Assembly (NCBI GenBank): GCA_030744755.1
Contig: JASLPY010000048.1
Span: forward strand, 1 to 41,249
Length of the DNA stretch: 41,249 nucleotides
Source: Kiritimatiellia bacterium
GTDB taxonomy: Bacteria > Verrucomicrobiota > Kiritimatiellia > UBA8416 > JADHWI01
Direction of reading: 5' to 3'
Positions 25,817 to 34,788 of this stretch are shown piece by piece (position 1 is the first letter of the stretch; each line of letters starts with the position of its first letter). Both the position numbers and the translations under genes were made by a program. The notes below the pieces were generated by a model. It had not been told where the DNA came from and did no database searches. It saw only the letters and a list, made by a program, of their open reading frames with translations.

Positions 25817-26989
25817 TTACGGGAACTCGATGTCCAAAACAGTCTGGCGGTTGTCCACGATGATCACGTTCTTCTTTACCATCTTCTTTCCCTCAAGCGT
25901 GAAGCGGACCCTGTAGGTTCCGGGCAGCAATATCCGGTAGTAACGTCCGAAGGTGGCGTCGCTCATATAGGGCGTTCGAAGATTGGCCGGTTTGTCGATC
26001 CCGTCCACGTCCACGACCGCGGCTGCCGGTTTGCCGTTTCGGGTCACGTGCCCGGTGAGCGTTGAGGTGTGGACCCGGTTCATCATGATCATGATGCCTG
26101 GAAGATTCTTCCGACAGATGTGTCCGAGCTGCCCGGCCGGGGGCGCGTGGGACGTTCCCAGTTCCAGCCCGTAGCAGAACGTTCCGTACCGCCCGTACTG
26201 GTAATCTGCTCCTCCCCTCGGAACCGTTCTGCCTAAATACTCGGTTAGCTGCAACACCCTGTACCCGGAGGTTTTCGCCATTCTGTCGGCCAGGCCCTTC
26301 ATCGCATCCCAGTCGGCAGGTTTCTTGTGGGTGTAGGCCCAGGGAAGGAGGTAGGCCTGCCCGTAGGTGTGCAGATCGATTCCGGCCACGACATGATCGT
26401 GGCGGAGATGAAAATTCTTGACCAGGTTTTGTATCTCTATCTCGATCCCGTCCAGATTGTCGTTTGTCCAATCGGCGGGAAAATTCCGATTCAGATCGAC
26501 CCGGTTGGCGTTGCAGTGGGAGTTGTTGGCCGCATGGCCTGCCGGATTGAGAATCGGGATTACCCAGATCTGTGTCTTGTCGATCAGTGTGCGGTGGGAA
26601 TCCTCTGAAAGAAGCCGCTGGATCGTGAAGAGCGCCATTTCCGAAGCAACGGGTTCGTTGCCGTGGACACCCCCTGTCAGGAGTACGTTGGGCTCGTCCT
26701 CTTCTTTTTCAACATTATCAGATATCTTAAACGCCCACACACGAGTGCGTCCGTCCGAGCTGACCCCCAAGTCATGCAGTTTCCCTGTTTTCGAATGGGC
26801 CTTATCCAACCGGCGCAATTCGCTCAACATGGTATCATACGTGTGATACGAGAGGTCTTCCGCCGCGAAAACCCGGAAGCTCCCTATTGCCGAAACCAAA
26901 AGGAAGAGCATTATGAAAAGATGAAACCTCGTGAACGCGTCGCCTGAGCGGCCACACGCGATCAAATTCCATTGTACATCATCTTTCAT
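25817..26989 (-). CDS. Secreted M14 zinc carboxypeptidase with transthyretin-like domain
   Basis: The 390-residue protein has an N-terminal export signal (hydrophobic 24-43, cut near FAA-E). The M14 domain carries zinc ligands H109 and E112 in GGVHGNEP and H207 in GIDLHTYG, the substrate-binding RVDLNRNFP, and the catalytic base E276 in YGLELG. A C-terminal beta-sandwich (about 308-390, starting LTGHVTRNGKP and ending VLDIEFP) is the transthyretin-like domain seen in the N/E (M14B) subfamily. All active residues are present, so it should remove C-terminal residues from peptides outside the membrane. ATG at 26911 is an alternative start closer to the signal. It lies 12 bases after another M14 gene, in one operon. 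Confidence 0.9.
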   Translation of the reverse strand: MKDDVQWNLIACGRSGDAFTRFHLFIMLFLLVSAIGSFRVFAAEDLSYHTYDTMLSELRRLDKAHSKTGKLHDLGVSSDGRTRVWAFKISDNVEKEEDEPNVLLTGGVHGNEPVASEMALFTIQRLLSEDSHRTLIDKTQIWVIPILNPAGHAANNSHCNANRVDLNRNFPADWTNDNLDGIEIEIQNLVKNFHLRHDHVVAGIDLHTYGQAYLLPWAYTHKKPADWDAMKGLADRMAKTSGYRVLQLTEYLGRTVPRGGADYQYGRYGTFCYGLELGTSHAPPAGQLGHICRKNLPGIMIMMNRVHTSTLTGHVTRNGKPAAAVVDVDGIDKPANLRTPYMSDATFGRYYRILLPGTYRVRFTLEGKKMVKKNVIIVDNRQTVLDIEFP

Positions 26990-27001
26990 CCTTGTGATAC
27001 C

Positions 27002-28186
27002 TCACTCTGTTGGTAATTGCTCAAGATACCTACGCATCGCCTGGACTAAATCCGCACCGAAGGCCCGTGCGCTATCCGGTGTAATGGTTGTTTTACCGGA
27101 TTGAGCGTAAGGGATCTCAAACGCGCTGGAAAGCCGGATGCCCTCTAACTCATCCGCCCATTGAAAGAAGCTCTTACCTTCCTTGTAGTTACTTGCCTTA
27201 TTCCAGGACTTGCCGAACGGGAGGTCGTCAGATGCCTTGTAGGGCAACGCCTTATCAGCGATAGATTCCAGTATTCCGCCGAATTTCATTTGTTCAGCCC
27301 AGATGTTCTTGTGTGAGCTTCCCACCTGGTAGATCTTGTTGTCTCTGATGTACGGACAATGAAAGTCATGGGCAATTCTCAGTCGCCCGGCGGACCACTC
27401 AGGAACAAAGGTTCGCAGCGTCCTTACTGACGGGTACAGACTTTTGCCCACGTAGTCGCGGCAATGGTCTCTGGGCTTGCGCCCCTTCCCCTGGTCCCCG
27501 TCCTCGACACCATCTTTGTCCATGAACGGAACGACCATTACCTCCACGTTATCCCTGAGCCATTTACCATCGACGGTTTTGGCCAACAGGGCGCTCATCA
27601 TGCCCTCCACCACGTAACTTGCCGTACTTTCGCAAGCATGATGGCGACAGGTTATAAGCACCCGATGATTCGGCAGACCGTCTGGCCTCCCGATATGTAT
27701 TCGCTCAACAGAGCGCTTCTTGCGCGTCTTACACAGCTCGCGGACAGTTAAGTGTCTATTCCCCTTGTGCCGCGCCAGAAAGCGTCCTAAATCAGCCTCC
27801 TGGTATGGCAGGGCGAAGGCGAACCGCACGCTCTTTGCATCCGGCGCGAATTTACAGCTGAATGAAGTAGCTTTGACGGTCTTGGTGTCCAGCCAGGACC
27901 ACGTCAGACCACCATCCTTGCTCACGACTGGGCCCTGCGTACCAAAGACATTCTTCTTTGTAAAACGAAACGTCACGGTTCGCCCCGCCGCTCCGCTAAC
28001 GCGAAAATTCCAATAGAACCACCATCGTCCGGTATCTCGCAAATCCTGGTGCAAAGTGACAGTGTTACCATCGATCTTATCGACAACAATATTGCCCCCG
28101 GGATAGTCGGCATCAATCGTGATCTCAGCCGCACATGCTGCCGTGCTGCAGAGCAACATCAACAAAGCAAGAGTTTTCATTCTCAT
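27002..28186 (-). CDS. Secreted M14-family peptidase of cytosolic-carboxypeptidase-like architecture
   Basis: The 394-residue protein has a signal peptide (MRMKTLALLMLLCSTAACAAE). An N-terminal beta-rich domain (about 22-135) precedes the peptidase part, as in the CCP/AGBL (M14D) group. Candidate zinc ligands are H183 and E186 in RHHACE and H276 in DFHCPY. VVPFMDKDGVEDG is the equivalent of the NPDGV segment, and FEIPYA holds the likely catalytic Glu. Eukaryotic relatives remove tubulin glutamates; bacterial members are less known, and export here implies an envelope or external target. Start at 28186; ATG at 28180 is also possible, and the frame continues upstream without homology. It is co-transcribed with the next M14 gene. 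Confidence 0.8.
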   Translation of the reverse strand: MRMKTLALLMLLCSTAACAAEITIDADYPGGNIVVDKIDGNTVTLHQDLRDTGRWWFYWNFRVSGAAGRTVTFRFTKKNVFGTQGPVVSKDGGLTWSWLDTKTVKATSFSCKFAPDAKSVRFAFALPYQEADLGRFLARHKGNRHLTVRELCKTRKKRSVERIHIGRPDGLPNHRVLITCRHHACESTASYVVEGMMSALLAKTVDGKWLRDNVEVMVVPFMDKDGVEDGDQGKGRKPRDHCRDYVGKSLYPSVRTLRTFVPEWSAGRLRIAHDFHCPYIRDNKIYQVGSSHKNIWAEQMKFGGILESIADKALPYKASDDLPFGKSWNKASNYKEGKSFFQWADELEGIRLSSAFEIPYAQSGKTTITPDSARAFGADLVQAMRRYLEQLPTE

Positions 28187-28365
28187 GGTTCTCGTTTCTC
28201 GAGAGCGAACGCCCCGGTTCACCGGCGCTAAGAGCGTCCCTGTACAGCCGATGGTTCGCTTCTCTTCACTCTTGTTGATATACGCGCACCCAATCGACGT
28301 GCATGTACTGTGGAAAGAGCGCAGAATCATACAGTTCTTTCCTGTCCACTGTTGTTCTGCATCTT

Positions 28366-29031
28366 CTATCTTCGTCTTCCCATTATTCTCAATATTCTCA
28401 AGAACAGATTGATGATATCCATGTACAGCGAAGCAGCGCTGTCCACAGCATTGTCGACTGTCTTTGGTATTCTATTTGCTCTGCCCCAGTCGTAACCTAC
28501 ATAACCACAGAAGATGATAACAACAATCCAGTCAATGATCCCATGATGGATCTTTAGTATGAATATCTCGACCATCTCTACAATTATGACGACGAGCAGG
28601 GCGATTGTCAGCGCCCCTGCGATCTTCTCAAAAAACAGCGGGAACATGGAACCGAGAATCATCATAACAAATGTCACTAATCCGGTAACCCGTATTGCAT
28701 CGAGGACCAGAGATGGATCGTAATGATACACCACAAGATTTATGATCAGCCCAAACGGAACAACCACAAGATTGTACCCGATGAAACTGACAAGCGGGGC
28801 TTCCGACTTCGTGAAGAGGAATATCCCGAAGAAGCATGATGCGAAATACCCAATGAAGAACACCCAGGGGGTTATACTTGCGATTGATTCATAGGGGATG
28901 GTCTTGACCATCACCCAGTTGACCAAGAAACCCCAGCATAAGACTAACCCAATGATAAGGTTATAGACACTCCTGCTGATCCGTTGCCCTGGAGATTCGT
29001 GCTCCGTTCTTTCAAAAACAGTGTTTCTCAT
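28366..29031 (-). CDS. Bax inhibitor-1 / YccA family membrane protein
   Basis: A 221-residue integral membrane protein with six to seven hydrophobic helices. The C-terminus SLYMDIINLFLRILRIMG closely follows the family ending LYLDFINLFLxLLR. Two conserved acids, D181 (GYDW) and D205 (YMDIIN), match the pH-sensing aspartate pair described in the bacterial calcium-leak channel YetJ. The family affects calcium leak and stress responses; the precise role here is not known. It lies 115 bases downstream of the beta-propeller gene on the same strand. Confidence 0.85.
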   Translation of the reverse strand: MRNTVFERTEHESPGQRISRSVYNLIIGLVLCWGFLVNWVMVKTIPYESIASITPWVFFIGYFASCFFGIFLFTKSEAPLVSFIGYNLVVVPFGLIINLVVYHYDPSLVLDAIRVTGLVTFVMMILGSMFPLFFEKIAGALTIALLVVIIVEMVEIFILKIHHGIIDWIVVIIFCGYVGYDWGRANRIPKTVDNAVDSAASLYMDIINLFLRILRIMGRRR

Positions 29032-29146
29032 TTGTGACCCTCATTCTCTTCGCATGGCTAACGTGTTCCGCCCCATGCTCTAGTTAGGCGGCTGGTGGAA
29101 GATCTCGTAGCCAGGTAACGCTTGCCTGAATCTCTTGATACCGGCG

Positions 29147-30424
29147 CTACTTCGTCGTTTTCAACACGACTGCAGAGGTCTTTCCAGTGGCCGTTCCATC
29201 GTCCGCTGACGATGACTTTCCAGACAGATAAACAGACGTGGCATCGAGAGCGATTGATGTGGTGGCGCCATCGAAACCCTTCCCACCCCAGATGCCTTTC
29301 GCTTTCAATTCGCCGGATTCCTTGTCATATTTCAGAAGCACGGTGTTGTCTCCTTTGTCGCCAAAGCTCTTTGTTGCGACAGCGACAAACACATACTGCT
29401 TGTCGACAGCCAGGCCGCGTGAATACTCTGGCTTGGGACCGCCGAACAGCCTCGTCCACACCAGGTTCCCGGTCATTGTGTATTTCTGCACAAAGATCTG
29501 CACATTCGGGCGAATAAACCGATCCTTAGCCATTGTCGGCCCGGTGATGAAGATATGGTCACCATCGGATGTCAGGTTGAACGCATTATCACAGCCTGTG
29601 CCATCACCTTGCCACAGTTCTATCCACTTCTGGTTTCCCTCTGGATCGAACTTGGCAAGGTAGGCGTCGCCGCCTTTGTAGACATTCCACCCCTTCGTCC
29701 CGCCGTACTGGCCGCAGATATACACTCCTGTTGTGTCGGCATAGATGTGCCCGTCGGTTGTGTTGTGAGAATCGGCCTTGCCATAGGTCGTTGACCAGAT
29801 CAAGGACTCCGCCTGGGGCCGTCGTGAGTCAAGCTTCCTGATGCTGAACTTCTTGATCACCGCGTCGATGGTGATCAGTCGCTTGGCGGCGCTGTAGTGG
29901 GATACGTAGAGACTGTCACCAACAATCGCCAATCCGTTCACTTCGTGGTGACCGCCGTTGGGCTCACCCCAGAACTCCGTCCACAGCAACTGCCCATTGG
30001 TGTCCCATTTCTGTATCAGCGATGCGTTCATTTTCTCTCTCGCGACAGCGCCGCCGACATACAAATACGGTCCCTCGCCAACTATCACCGTTGCGCCCGC
30101 GCCCGTTCCGTGCATCCCTTTGTAGCCCTTCCATCTCTTCTCCCAGACTAGTTCTCCCTCCACTGTATAGCGCTGAATAATCAACGGAGCGACTTTCGGA
30201 AAACGGCTGACTCCGATCACGCCGGCGGCGTAGACACCGTTGCGATGAATAGTGACATCCCATGCATTCGCATGACTGTCGGCTTTATCTTTCCAGCGCC
30301 TGACCCAGTCAGGTTCGATCTTTATAAGGCCGTCGTCCTCCGCCATGCCCACTGATTGCACCAGTAAGGTGAACGCGAAGATCAAGACCGGGCGTATGCC
30401 TATATTGTAGACCTTGGCTGGCAT
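29147..30424 (-). CDS. Secreted beta-propeller protein (SBBP/PQQ-like repeats)
   Basis: A 425-residue exported protein with a signal peptide at the N-terminus (hydrophobic about 10-27, cut near GMA-E). It then has seven or so repeats of about 50 residues, each with a pattern like hydrophobic-strand, aromatic Y or I, K-x-D-x-x-G-x-x-W (for example IQKWDTNGQLLW, LAKFDPEGNQKW, VQKYTMTGNLVW). Such repeats form beta-propellers of the SBBP/PQQ-like type used for binding. No catalytic motif is visible. ATG at 30424 has GGAGAG 8 bases before it; 30448 is an alternative. Confidence 0.78.
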   Translation of the reverse strand: MPAKVYNIGIRPVLIFAFTLLVQSVGMAEDDGLIKIEPDWVRRWKDKADSHANAWDVTIHRNGVYAAGVIGVSRFPKVAPLIIQRYTVEGELVWEKRWKGYKGMHGTGAGATVIVGEGPYLYVGGAVAREKMNASLIQKWDTNGQLLWTEFWGEPNGGHHEVNGLAIVGDSLYVSHYSAAKRLITIDAVIKKFSIRKLDSRRPQAESLIWSTTYGKADSHNTTDGHIYADTTGVYICGQYGGTKGWNVYKGGDAYLAKFDPEGNQKWIELWQGDGTGCDNAFNLTSDGDHIFITGPTMAKDRFIRPNVQIFVQKYTMTGNLVWTRLFGGPKPEYSRGLAVDKQYVFVAVATKSFGDKGDNTVLLKYDKESGELKAKGIWGGKGFDGATTSIALDATSVYLSGKSSSADDGTATGKTSAVVLKTTK

Positions 30425-30869
30425 TTGATGATCTCTCCGCTGATTCATGTGGCTCTCCGGATTGATGCGCTTTTCTATCTCAACTGTAACAGGATTGGGG
30501 CCGAATTGGAAACTGGGCCAAGGCACTCATTGGGCGCATTCACCTATCCCGGCATTGAGCAGGCGGTCAATAGGGGACGGGCTTGAGGATTTACCGCAGT
30601 GACCCTTGCCGGAGCCAATGTCCAACGGCCTATGCGCCGTACGGAGGGTAAGCGTAACAGGTTTGGAGTAATGGAGTTATGGAGTGTTGTCAGAAAGGGA
30701 ACTTGCACTCTAATCTCTCAATATCCAGCACTCCACTACTCCAACACTCCAGTTTCGGAGGGGTAAAGACTCATTAACCCACCCTGTAACAGCTTGGGAC
30801 GCAGAATGTTGAGAGCAGAGGAAATAGCTCGGATTAAAGTCACCGCCAACGTAAAGCTCAGCGGCGGTG
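30425..30869. other. 445-bp gap with an inverted repeat
   Basis: No convincing gene. Its main content is an inverted repeat: TTGGAGTAATGGAG... at 30663-30683 and its partner at 30724-30744 match at 18 of 21 positions. GGAGT/ACTCC-rich palindromes of this type occur as dispersed repeats. It lies 126 bases after the glycosidase stop on the minus strand. Confidence 0.55.
30663..30744. repeat. GGAGT/ACTCC inverted repeat
   Basis: 21-base arms with 18 complementary positions and a 40-base loop. Further GGAGTGTTG and CAACACTCC pieces around it suggest nested copies. Probably a dispersed palindrome that may also stop transcription. Confidence 0.7.
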
Positions 30870-32045
30870 TCAGCCGTCCGCTGGAGCGTCTTGTTTGGCG
30901 GTCAATATGCCCATTCGATCCACAAAGTCGATAAACACACACATCGCCGGCGAATAGCCTTCGGAAGTCGAAAAGTCTCCCGTCCAGGGGTTCATCTGCT
31001 GCATGAATGCAGGAGCTCGCAGTATGGCCTCTACCCAGCGCCTCATCAAATGGGTCAAGTCTGTAGACTTTCCATAATACTCGAACCATCGCGGCGCACG
31101 CAGCGCAGTGAGTGCCTGTGACGCCCCGCCCCATGAATTCCTTGGCAATTCCTGGACGAAGGATGGATCGTCGGCAGCAATGGATGGCAACGGGTAAGGC
31201 GTCCAGAATGCATCGGGGTTCTTGATGTGATGGGCATAAATGCGTTCGAACATGGGTTGATCCACAACATGCTCACCAAAGACGCGGGTGAGGGCGTCAC
31301 CCCGGATACGGATGAAGTTGCTGTCTACGTCCAGATCATAGAAACTCTCATCCTCAGGATCGTAGCAGTGTTTGATGATGAGTTGCCGAATCTCCTCTGC
31401 CTTTTCACGCCAGGCATTCGCATCGCCGGGCTTTCCAAGCCTGTTCGCCATTGCGGCAAGTGCGATCCGCCCTCCATAAACGGTTGCTGACAAATCCGGC
31501 GCCAGGTAGGGCAGTCTTCCTGCCTGTGGGCAAACTGAAGCATCGTCGCCCGGGGATTCGCATGGCAGCCCCATGAATCTTGGGCTGCCGTCATGGCCGG
31601 TATCGAACTGGCAGAAGGCCTCACACAGGCCGGTGCCCCGGGTGTTCCGGTTCGCGCTCAGCCACTGGTCCCACCGGCTACATGCCTCGTAGGCTCTCGC
31701 CAGAAATGCCTCGTCACCTGTCAGGTCAGCCGTTTCCAGTGCCGTCGCGGCGATGGGGACGACCATCTGTATTGAGTGACTGCCCGCTTTGTCGCCCGAT
31801 ACCCAGCAGGGCAGGTAACCATCCTCCCGCTGGTGATGGAAAAACACTTCGTGGCAGGCCTTTGAGATCCCAGGGGCGTGTTTCTCGTAGACCAATCCTT
31901 CCAGTGGTCCACACTCCAGCCATATGCCACGGTAGCTTCCACCCTCAATCAGGACGGGGTGCTCGTAGCCGAACACTGTCTTGGTGTTCCGCGCGAGGCC
32001 GTCCAAGGCCTCGTTGTATTTCTTTCCTACGAGATGGTTGTTCAT
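30870..32045 (-). CDS. Alpha/alpha-barrel glycoside hydrolase (MGH1/trehalase/GH63-like)
   Basis: The 391-residue protein lacks a clear signal peptide, so it may be cytoplasmic. The sequence fits the (alpha/alpha)6 barrel of mannosylglycerate-hydrolase-like and GH63/GH37 enzymes: ATALETADLTGDEAFLARAY...RWDQWL, GLCEAFCQFDTG with a candidate acidic residue in GHD, the blade YDPEDESFYDLD, and the late NSWGGASQALTAL. A trehalose-, mannosylglycerate- or oligosaccharide-cleaving role is possible, none proven. The frame is open to 32234, but that part would run across a terminator-like hairpin. ATG at 32045 is the best start, with 32078 as the alternative. Confidence 0.75.
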   Translation of the reverse strand: MNNHLVGKKYNEALDGLARNTKTVFGYEHPVLIEGGSYRGIWLECGPLEGLVYEKHAPGISKACHEVFFHHQREDGYLPCWVSGDKAGSHSIQMVVPIAATALETADLTGDEAFLARAYEACSRWDQWLSANRNTRGTGLCEAFCQFDTGHDGSPRFMGLPCESPGDDASVCPQAGRLPYLAPDLSATVYGGRIALAAMANRLGKPGDANAWREKAEEIRQLIIKHCYDPEDESFYDLDVDSNFIRIRGDALTRVFGEHVVDQPMFERIYAHHIKNPDAFWTPYPLPSIAADDPSFVQELPRNSWGGASQALTALRAPRWFEYYGKSTDLTHLMRRWVEAILRAPAFMQQMNPWTGDFSTSEGYSPAMCVFIDFVDRMGILTAKQDAPADG

Positions 32046-32084
32046 CGGACTATGCTCTTGTTGCCGAACGTCGCTCATCAGAGT

Positions 32085-32110
32085 CAAACTGAAGGCGGGC
32101 CTTCGGTTTG
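32085..32110 (-). terminator. Hairpin after the GH32/43-like gene
   Basis: CAAACTGAAGG and CCTTCGGTTTG pair with one G-T, loop CGGG, 34 bases beyond the preceding gene's stop on the minus strand and just upstream of the next start. Confidence 0.5.
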
Positions 32111-32143
32111 TACTTCTGCATGCATTTGTTTTGTGCGGGAATT

Positions 32144-33646
32144 CTATTGTTTGAACTGAAAGGCATAGAGCGTTGCGTTTCTCAGTGTGAACTTGAGCGT
32201 TACGGTCTTTCCCCTCAACTCTTTCAGTTTCCATTTTGGCGAAAGTCGTAACGCGTCTAGATCCTTGTACTGGCTGGAGAATCCGAGGGTCGATTTGCCG
32301 TTCTCGTCAAACAATTCGATTTGTACCCAGCCCGTTTTGGCGTCGACGTTGACCTCCAGCGTGTCGCCTTCCAGTTTGAAGGGCTTGGTGGTGACCGTGC
32401 CTTCCTTCTCTGCCGCCGTCCGGCCGATGAAACGATCCAGAGGCAGTTTGGCCAGACCGATGTTCAGGTGTCGGCCTTTGCTGTAGTGACGCTCATCCAT
32501 CCCGCCGTAGTAGATCCAGTGTTCGTCGTTGAGGGTAAGGATCTCGGCAGGCGGCTTAATGCCGTCCTTGTCGAAACTACCGTCCGGGCCGCGTGGCACG
32601 AATGGTCTGCGGGCATGGACCCAGCTCTTGTCAAAGTTCACGCAGTCTCGACTGGTTCCTATGTAGAAATCCATGAAATCATGGTCGTGCTTCTTCTCAT
32701 AATCGAATCCGTCGAACATTCCTGACTTTCCGACGGTATACACATCCATCAATCCGAAATAGACCCCTTCATGAATCCAGAGGGTCATTGAGTTGAACTG
32801 CAGCAACGGTTTGCCCCATTCGTTCTTTTCCTTCTTTGGATCGTCCACCTTGATCTTGTCGGCAATCGTCTTCCAGGCGGTTGGATGGTTGATCAGATCG
32901 TTGTTCTCTGTGTGAACCATGATCCGCTGCGAGCGACTTTCGCTGGAGCCGCCTCGACCGCCAAGGTCCGTGCGGGTCAGCAGGCAGTACCGTTTCGCGA
33001 TGGAGTCCCAAAGGACCTGGTTCTGTGTGTCGGCCGCACGATGGGTCACTGGCATCCCCCTACTGTAGGGGGTCCAGCTGATTCCATCGGCCGAATAGGC
33101 AATCCCCGCCTGGCAGGGACGGTCCATATTGTTGTCAAAGGCCGCCTTGTACTTCTCCGGGTGGCCCCAGGGAAGGGAAGGGTCAACGCTGCAACTGAAG
33201 CCCTGGCTGAGGTGGACAACGTTGTCCTTGTGGTCTTCCCTGATGATGGGTTTTGTCCAAGTCAAACCATCCTTCGACTCCGCGTACCCCGTTCCTGCTT
33301 TGGGTGAATGAAACCGTCCCTGAACGCCGCCCATGTACCACATCTGAAATGTCTTCGCTTTGTCGTTGTAGACCACACTCGTGTAGTAGCCGTAGTCCAG
33401 GCCGACACGTGACCCATCCGGCTTCTTCCATTCTGGATGAAAATCCGACTCCAAGGAGGGTTTGCTGACGACACCCACCTTCTTTACCTTGCCAAGGACA
33501 CGGGTGATATTGTGTTTCTCGGCGATGACATAGTCATCCACCAGCAGTTGTTTCTGCAGGCCAACCGGCACCGGCGGTTCAGCTCCAGATATCGAAGCCC
33601 ACAGGAACATCGTCCCAGCAATGGCAACAGTCACGTTTGTCTTCAT
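32144..33646 (-). CDS. Secreted five-bladed beta-propeller (GH32/GH43-like) protein
   Basis: The 500-residue protein has a signal peptide (MKTNVTVAIAGTMFLWASISGAE) and the segment LLVDDYVI that begins many planctomycete proteins of this type. Blades carry FQMWYMG, YAESKDGLTW, IAYSADGISWTPYS and YIGTSRDCVNFD, the SxDGxxW-type repeats seen in GH32/43 five-bladed propellers. A C-terminal beta-sandwich (about 420-500) ends in a strand-rich stretch, as in GH32. Catalytic acids cannot be assigned with confidence. The start at 33646 is set by the signal peptide; the open frame upstream runs through a dispersed repeat and is not likely coding. Confidence 0.8.
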   Translation of the reverse strand: MKTNVTVAIAGTMFLWASISGAEPPVPVGLQKQLLVDDYVIAEKHNITRVLGKVKKVGVVSKPSLESDFHPEWKKPDGSRVGLDYGYYTSVVYNDKAKTFQMWYMGGVQGRFHSPKAGTGYAESKDGLTWTKPIIREDHKDNVVHLSQGFSCSVDPSLPWGHPEKYKAAFDNNMDRPCQAGIAYSADGISWTPYSRGMPVTHRAADTQNQVLWDSIAKRYCLLTRTDLGGRGGSSESRSQRIMVHTENNDLINHPTAWKTIADKIKVDDPKKEKNEWGKPLLQFNSMTLWIHEGVYFGLMDVYTVGKSGMFDGFDYEKKHDHDFMDFYIGTSRDCVNFDKSWVHARRPFVPRGPDGSFDKDGIKPPAEILTLNDEHWIYYGGMDERHYSKGRHLNIGLAKLPLDRFIGRTAAEKEGTVTTKPFKLEGDTLEVNVDAKTGWVQIELFDENGKSTLGFSSQYKDLDALRLSPKWKLKELRGKTVTLKFTLRNATLYAFQFKQ

Positions 33647-33673
33647 ATAGCTCTCACAAAACACGTGCTTCAG

Positions 33674-33890
33674 GTGCGCCTTCCGAGGCGTTGCCTGGAA
33701 GCATTGGTTTGGAAACCCATCTTCATCCTGACCATTGTCCCGATCGTAGTCATTCCCCATCTTTGACTCGATCATGGTCCCGATCATTGTTGAGGACGAT
33801 CAAGACAAGGATCGGGACAACGATGAAGATCGACGAAGATCGTGATAATGATCGCGACGACGATCAACCCTGTCTTGTTGGCGTTGTTTG
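33674..33890. repeat. GATC/GAC-rich composite element, copy 2
   Basis: It has a GATC/GAC palindromic part (about 33725-33880) whose sense switches near 33795. On the left it has a boundary block, AGGTGCGCCTTCCGAGGCGT at 33675-33694, followed by TGCCTGGAAGCATTGGTTTGG. The same block occurs at 40294 onward. On the minus strand it is immediately upstream of the GH32/43-like gene. Confidence 0.75.
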
Positions 33891-33905
33891 TGGGTGATCA
33901 GACTC

Positions 33906-34103
33906 CTAAAGCAACCGAATGCCTTTGCAGAGAAAGAATGCAAAGAAGGAAACATACACAATCAAGTAAGCCAGGAATCCTAGTGGCTTCTCGCCCCAGA
34001 GGAAATACCTGAGAGTAAGAAAGTGCCAGTAGTACAGTCTTCCTGTAATGACCAGGATCACGAGGGGAACAGCCAGGATCCCCGCGGCAATTAAGTACTC
34101 CAT
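33906..34103 (-). CDS. Short two-helix membrane protein
   Basis: A 65-residue protein with two likely membrane helices (about 2-22 and 41-60) joined by a loop containing RYFLWGEKP. No family is recognised. An excellent ribosome binding site, AGGAGG, lies 6-7 bases before the ATG, which makes this a real gene. It is the last member of a same-strand run with the cupin, lipoprotein, radical SAM and flavoprotein genes, 96 bases after the cupin. Confidence 0.7.
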   Translation of the reverse strand: MEYLIAAGILAVPLVILVITGRLYYWHFLTLRYFLWGEKPLGFLAYLIVYVSFFAFFLCKGIRLL

Positions 34104-34199
34104 GCTCGCCTCCTCCTACCCAGTTCACGCAGCCAACCACGACAATCACCTTTTGGCACGGTTACGCGAAAATAAGGTGAATTGTCTTGTTGTCCAGAA

Positions 34200-34580
34200 T
34201 CATATTTCCAGTGTCTGACCTTCACGACCGTAATCATCTTTATGTCGCACCTGGTCCTCGGGCTTCCATTCCCCAAAACAGACGACCAGCATTCGAAACT
34301 CCTTTTCATCCGCCCAGAATCTGTGTCTCTGACCCGGTTCAATCAGGAACTCACCATGTTCTGCTGGGCGATAGATTTGTCCGTCTATCTCCAGGTATGC
34401 ACCTGAATCAAGAAAATGGAACAGCTCATACCGATCAGCATGCGAATGCAGGCTGGCGCGGTGGCCCGGCCGTACATGGGTAAGATCCACACTGCACTTC
34501 TGGTTTCTGACGACCATGTGGATGTCACCCCACGGCCGTTCCGACTTGATTGTCTGCTTACCTTGTCTTGGATCATTCAT
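34200..34580 (-). CDS. Small cupin protein (mannose-6-phosphate isomerase type II-like)
   Basis: A 126-residue single-cupin protein. RPWG (15-18) and the order SLHSHADRYELFHF...G...EPGQRHRF match the C-terminal cupin of ManC-type mannose-6-phosphate isomerases and related stand-alone cupins. Likely metal ligands are H45, H47, E52 and H86. It may isomerise a sugar phosphate or bind a small ligand; a stand-alone cupin cannot be assigned. It starts 11 bases after the lipoprotein gene, so it belongs to that operon. Confidence 0.85.
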   Translation of the reverse strand: MNDPRQGKQTIKSERPWGDIHMVVRNQKCSVDLTHVRPGHRASLHSHADRYELFHFLDSGAYLEIDGQIYRPAEHGEFLIEPGQRHRFWADEKEFRMLVVCFGEWKPEDQVRHKDDYGREGQTLEI

Positions 34581-34591
34581 AGTTTATTGTA

Positions 34592-34786
34592 CTACTCGAG
34601 CATGGGTCTTCGGACAGGAAGATCATTTTCTTTTTCAGGTGGTTCGGGATTCTCCTTCCCCTCAGTGGGCTGTTCATCCTGTGGCTTCTCCAATCCTTGT
34701 TCTGGATTCTGTTTTGATGTGCACGAAGCGAACAGTCCGAGCAACAATCCAAGGAGAATCGACAGGATGCACTTTAGTTGTCTCAT
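34592..34786 (-). CDS. Short lipoprotein, Pro/Glu-rich
   Basis: A 64-residue protein with a signal peptide and lipobox LFASC (C22). The mature part is a charged, low-complexity Pro/Glu/Lys tail with no fold apparent. AAGGAGG 7-8 bases before the ATG fixes the start, only 2 bases after the radical SAM gene ends. Tight coupling suggests it acts with its neighbours, perhaps as an outer-membrane tether or small cofactor carrier; that is inference. Confidence 0.8.
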   Translation of the reverse strand: MRQLKCILSILLGLLLGLFASCTSKQNPEQGLEKPQDEQPTEGKENPEPPEKENDLPVRRPMLE

Positions 34787-34788
34787 TC

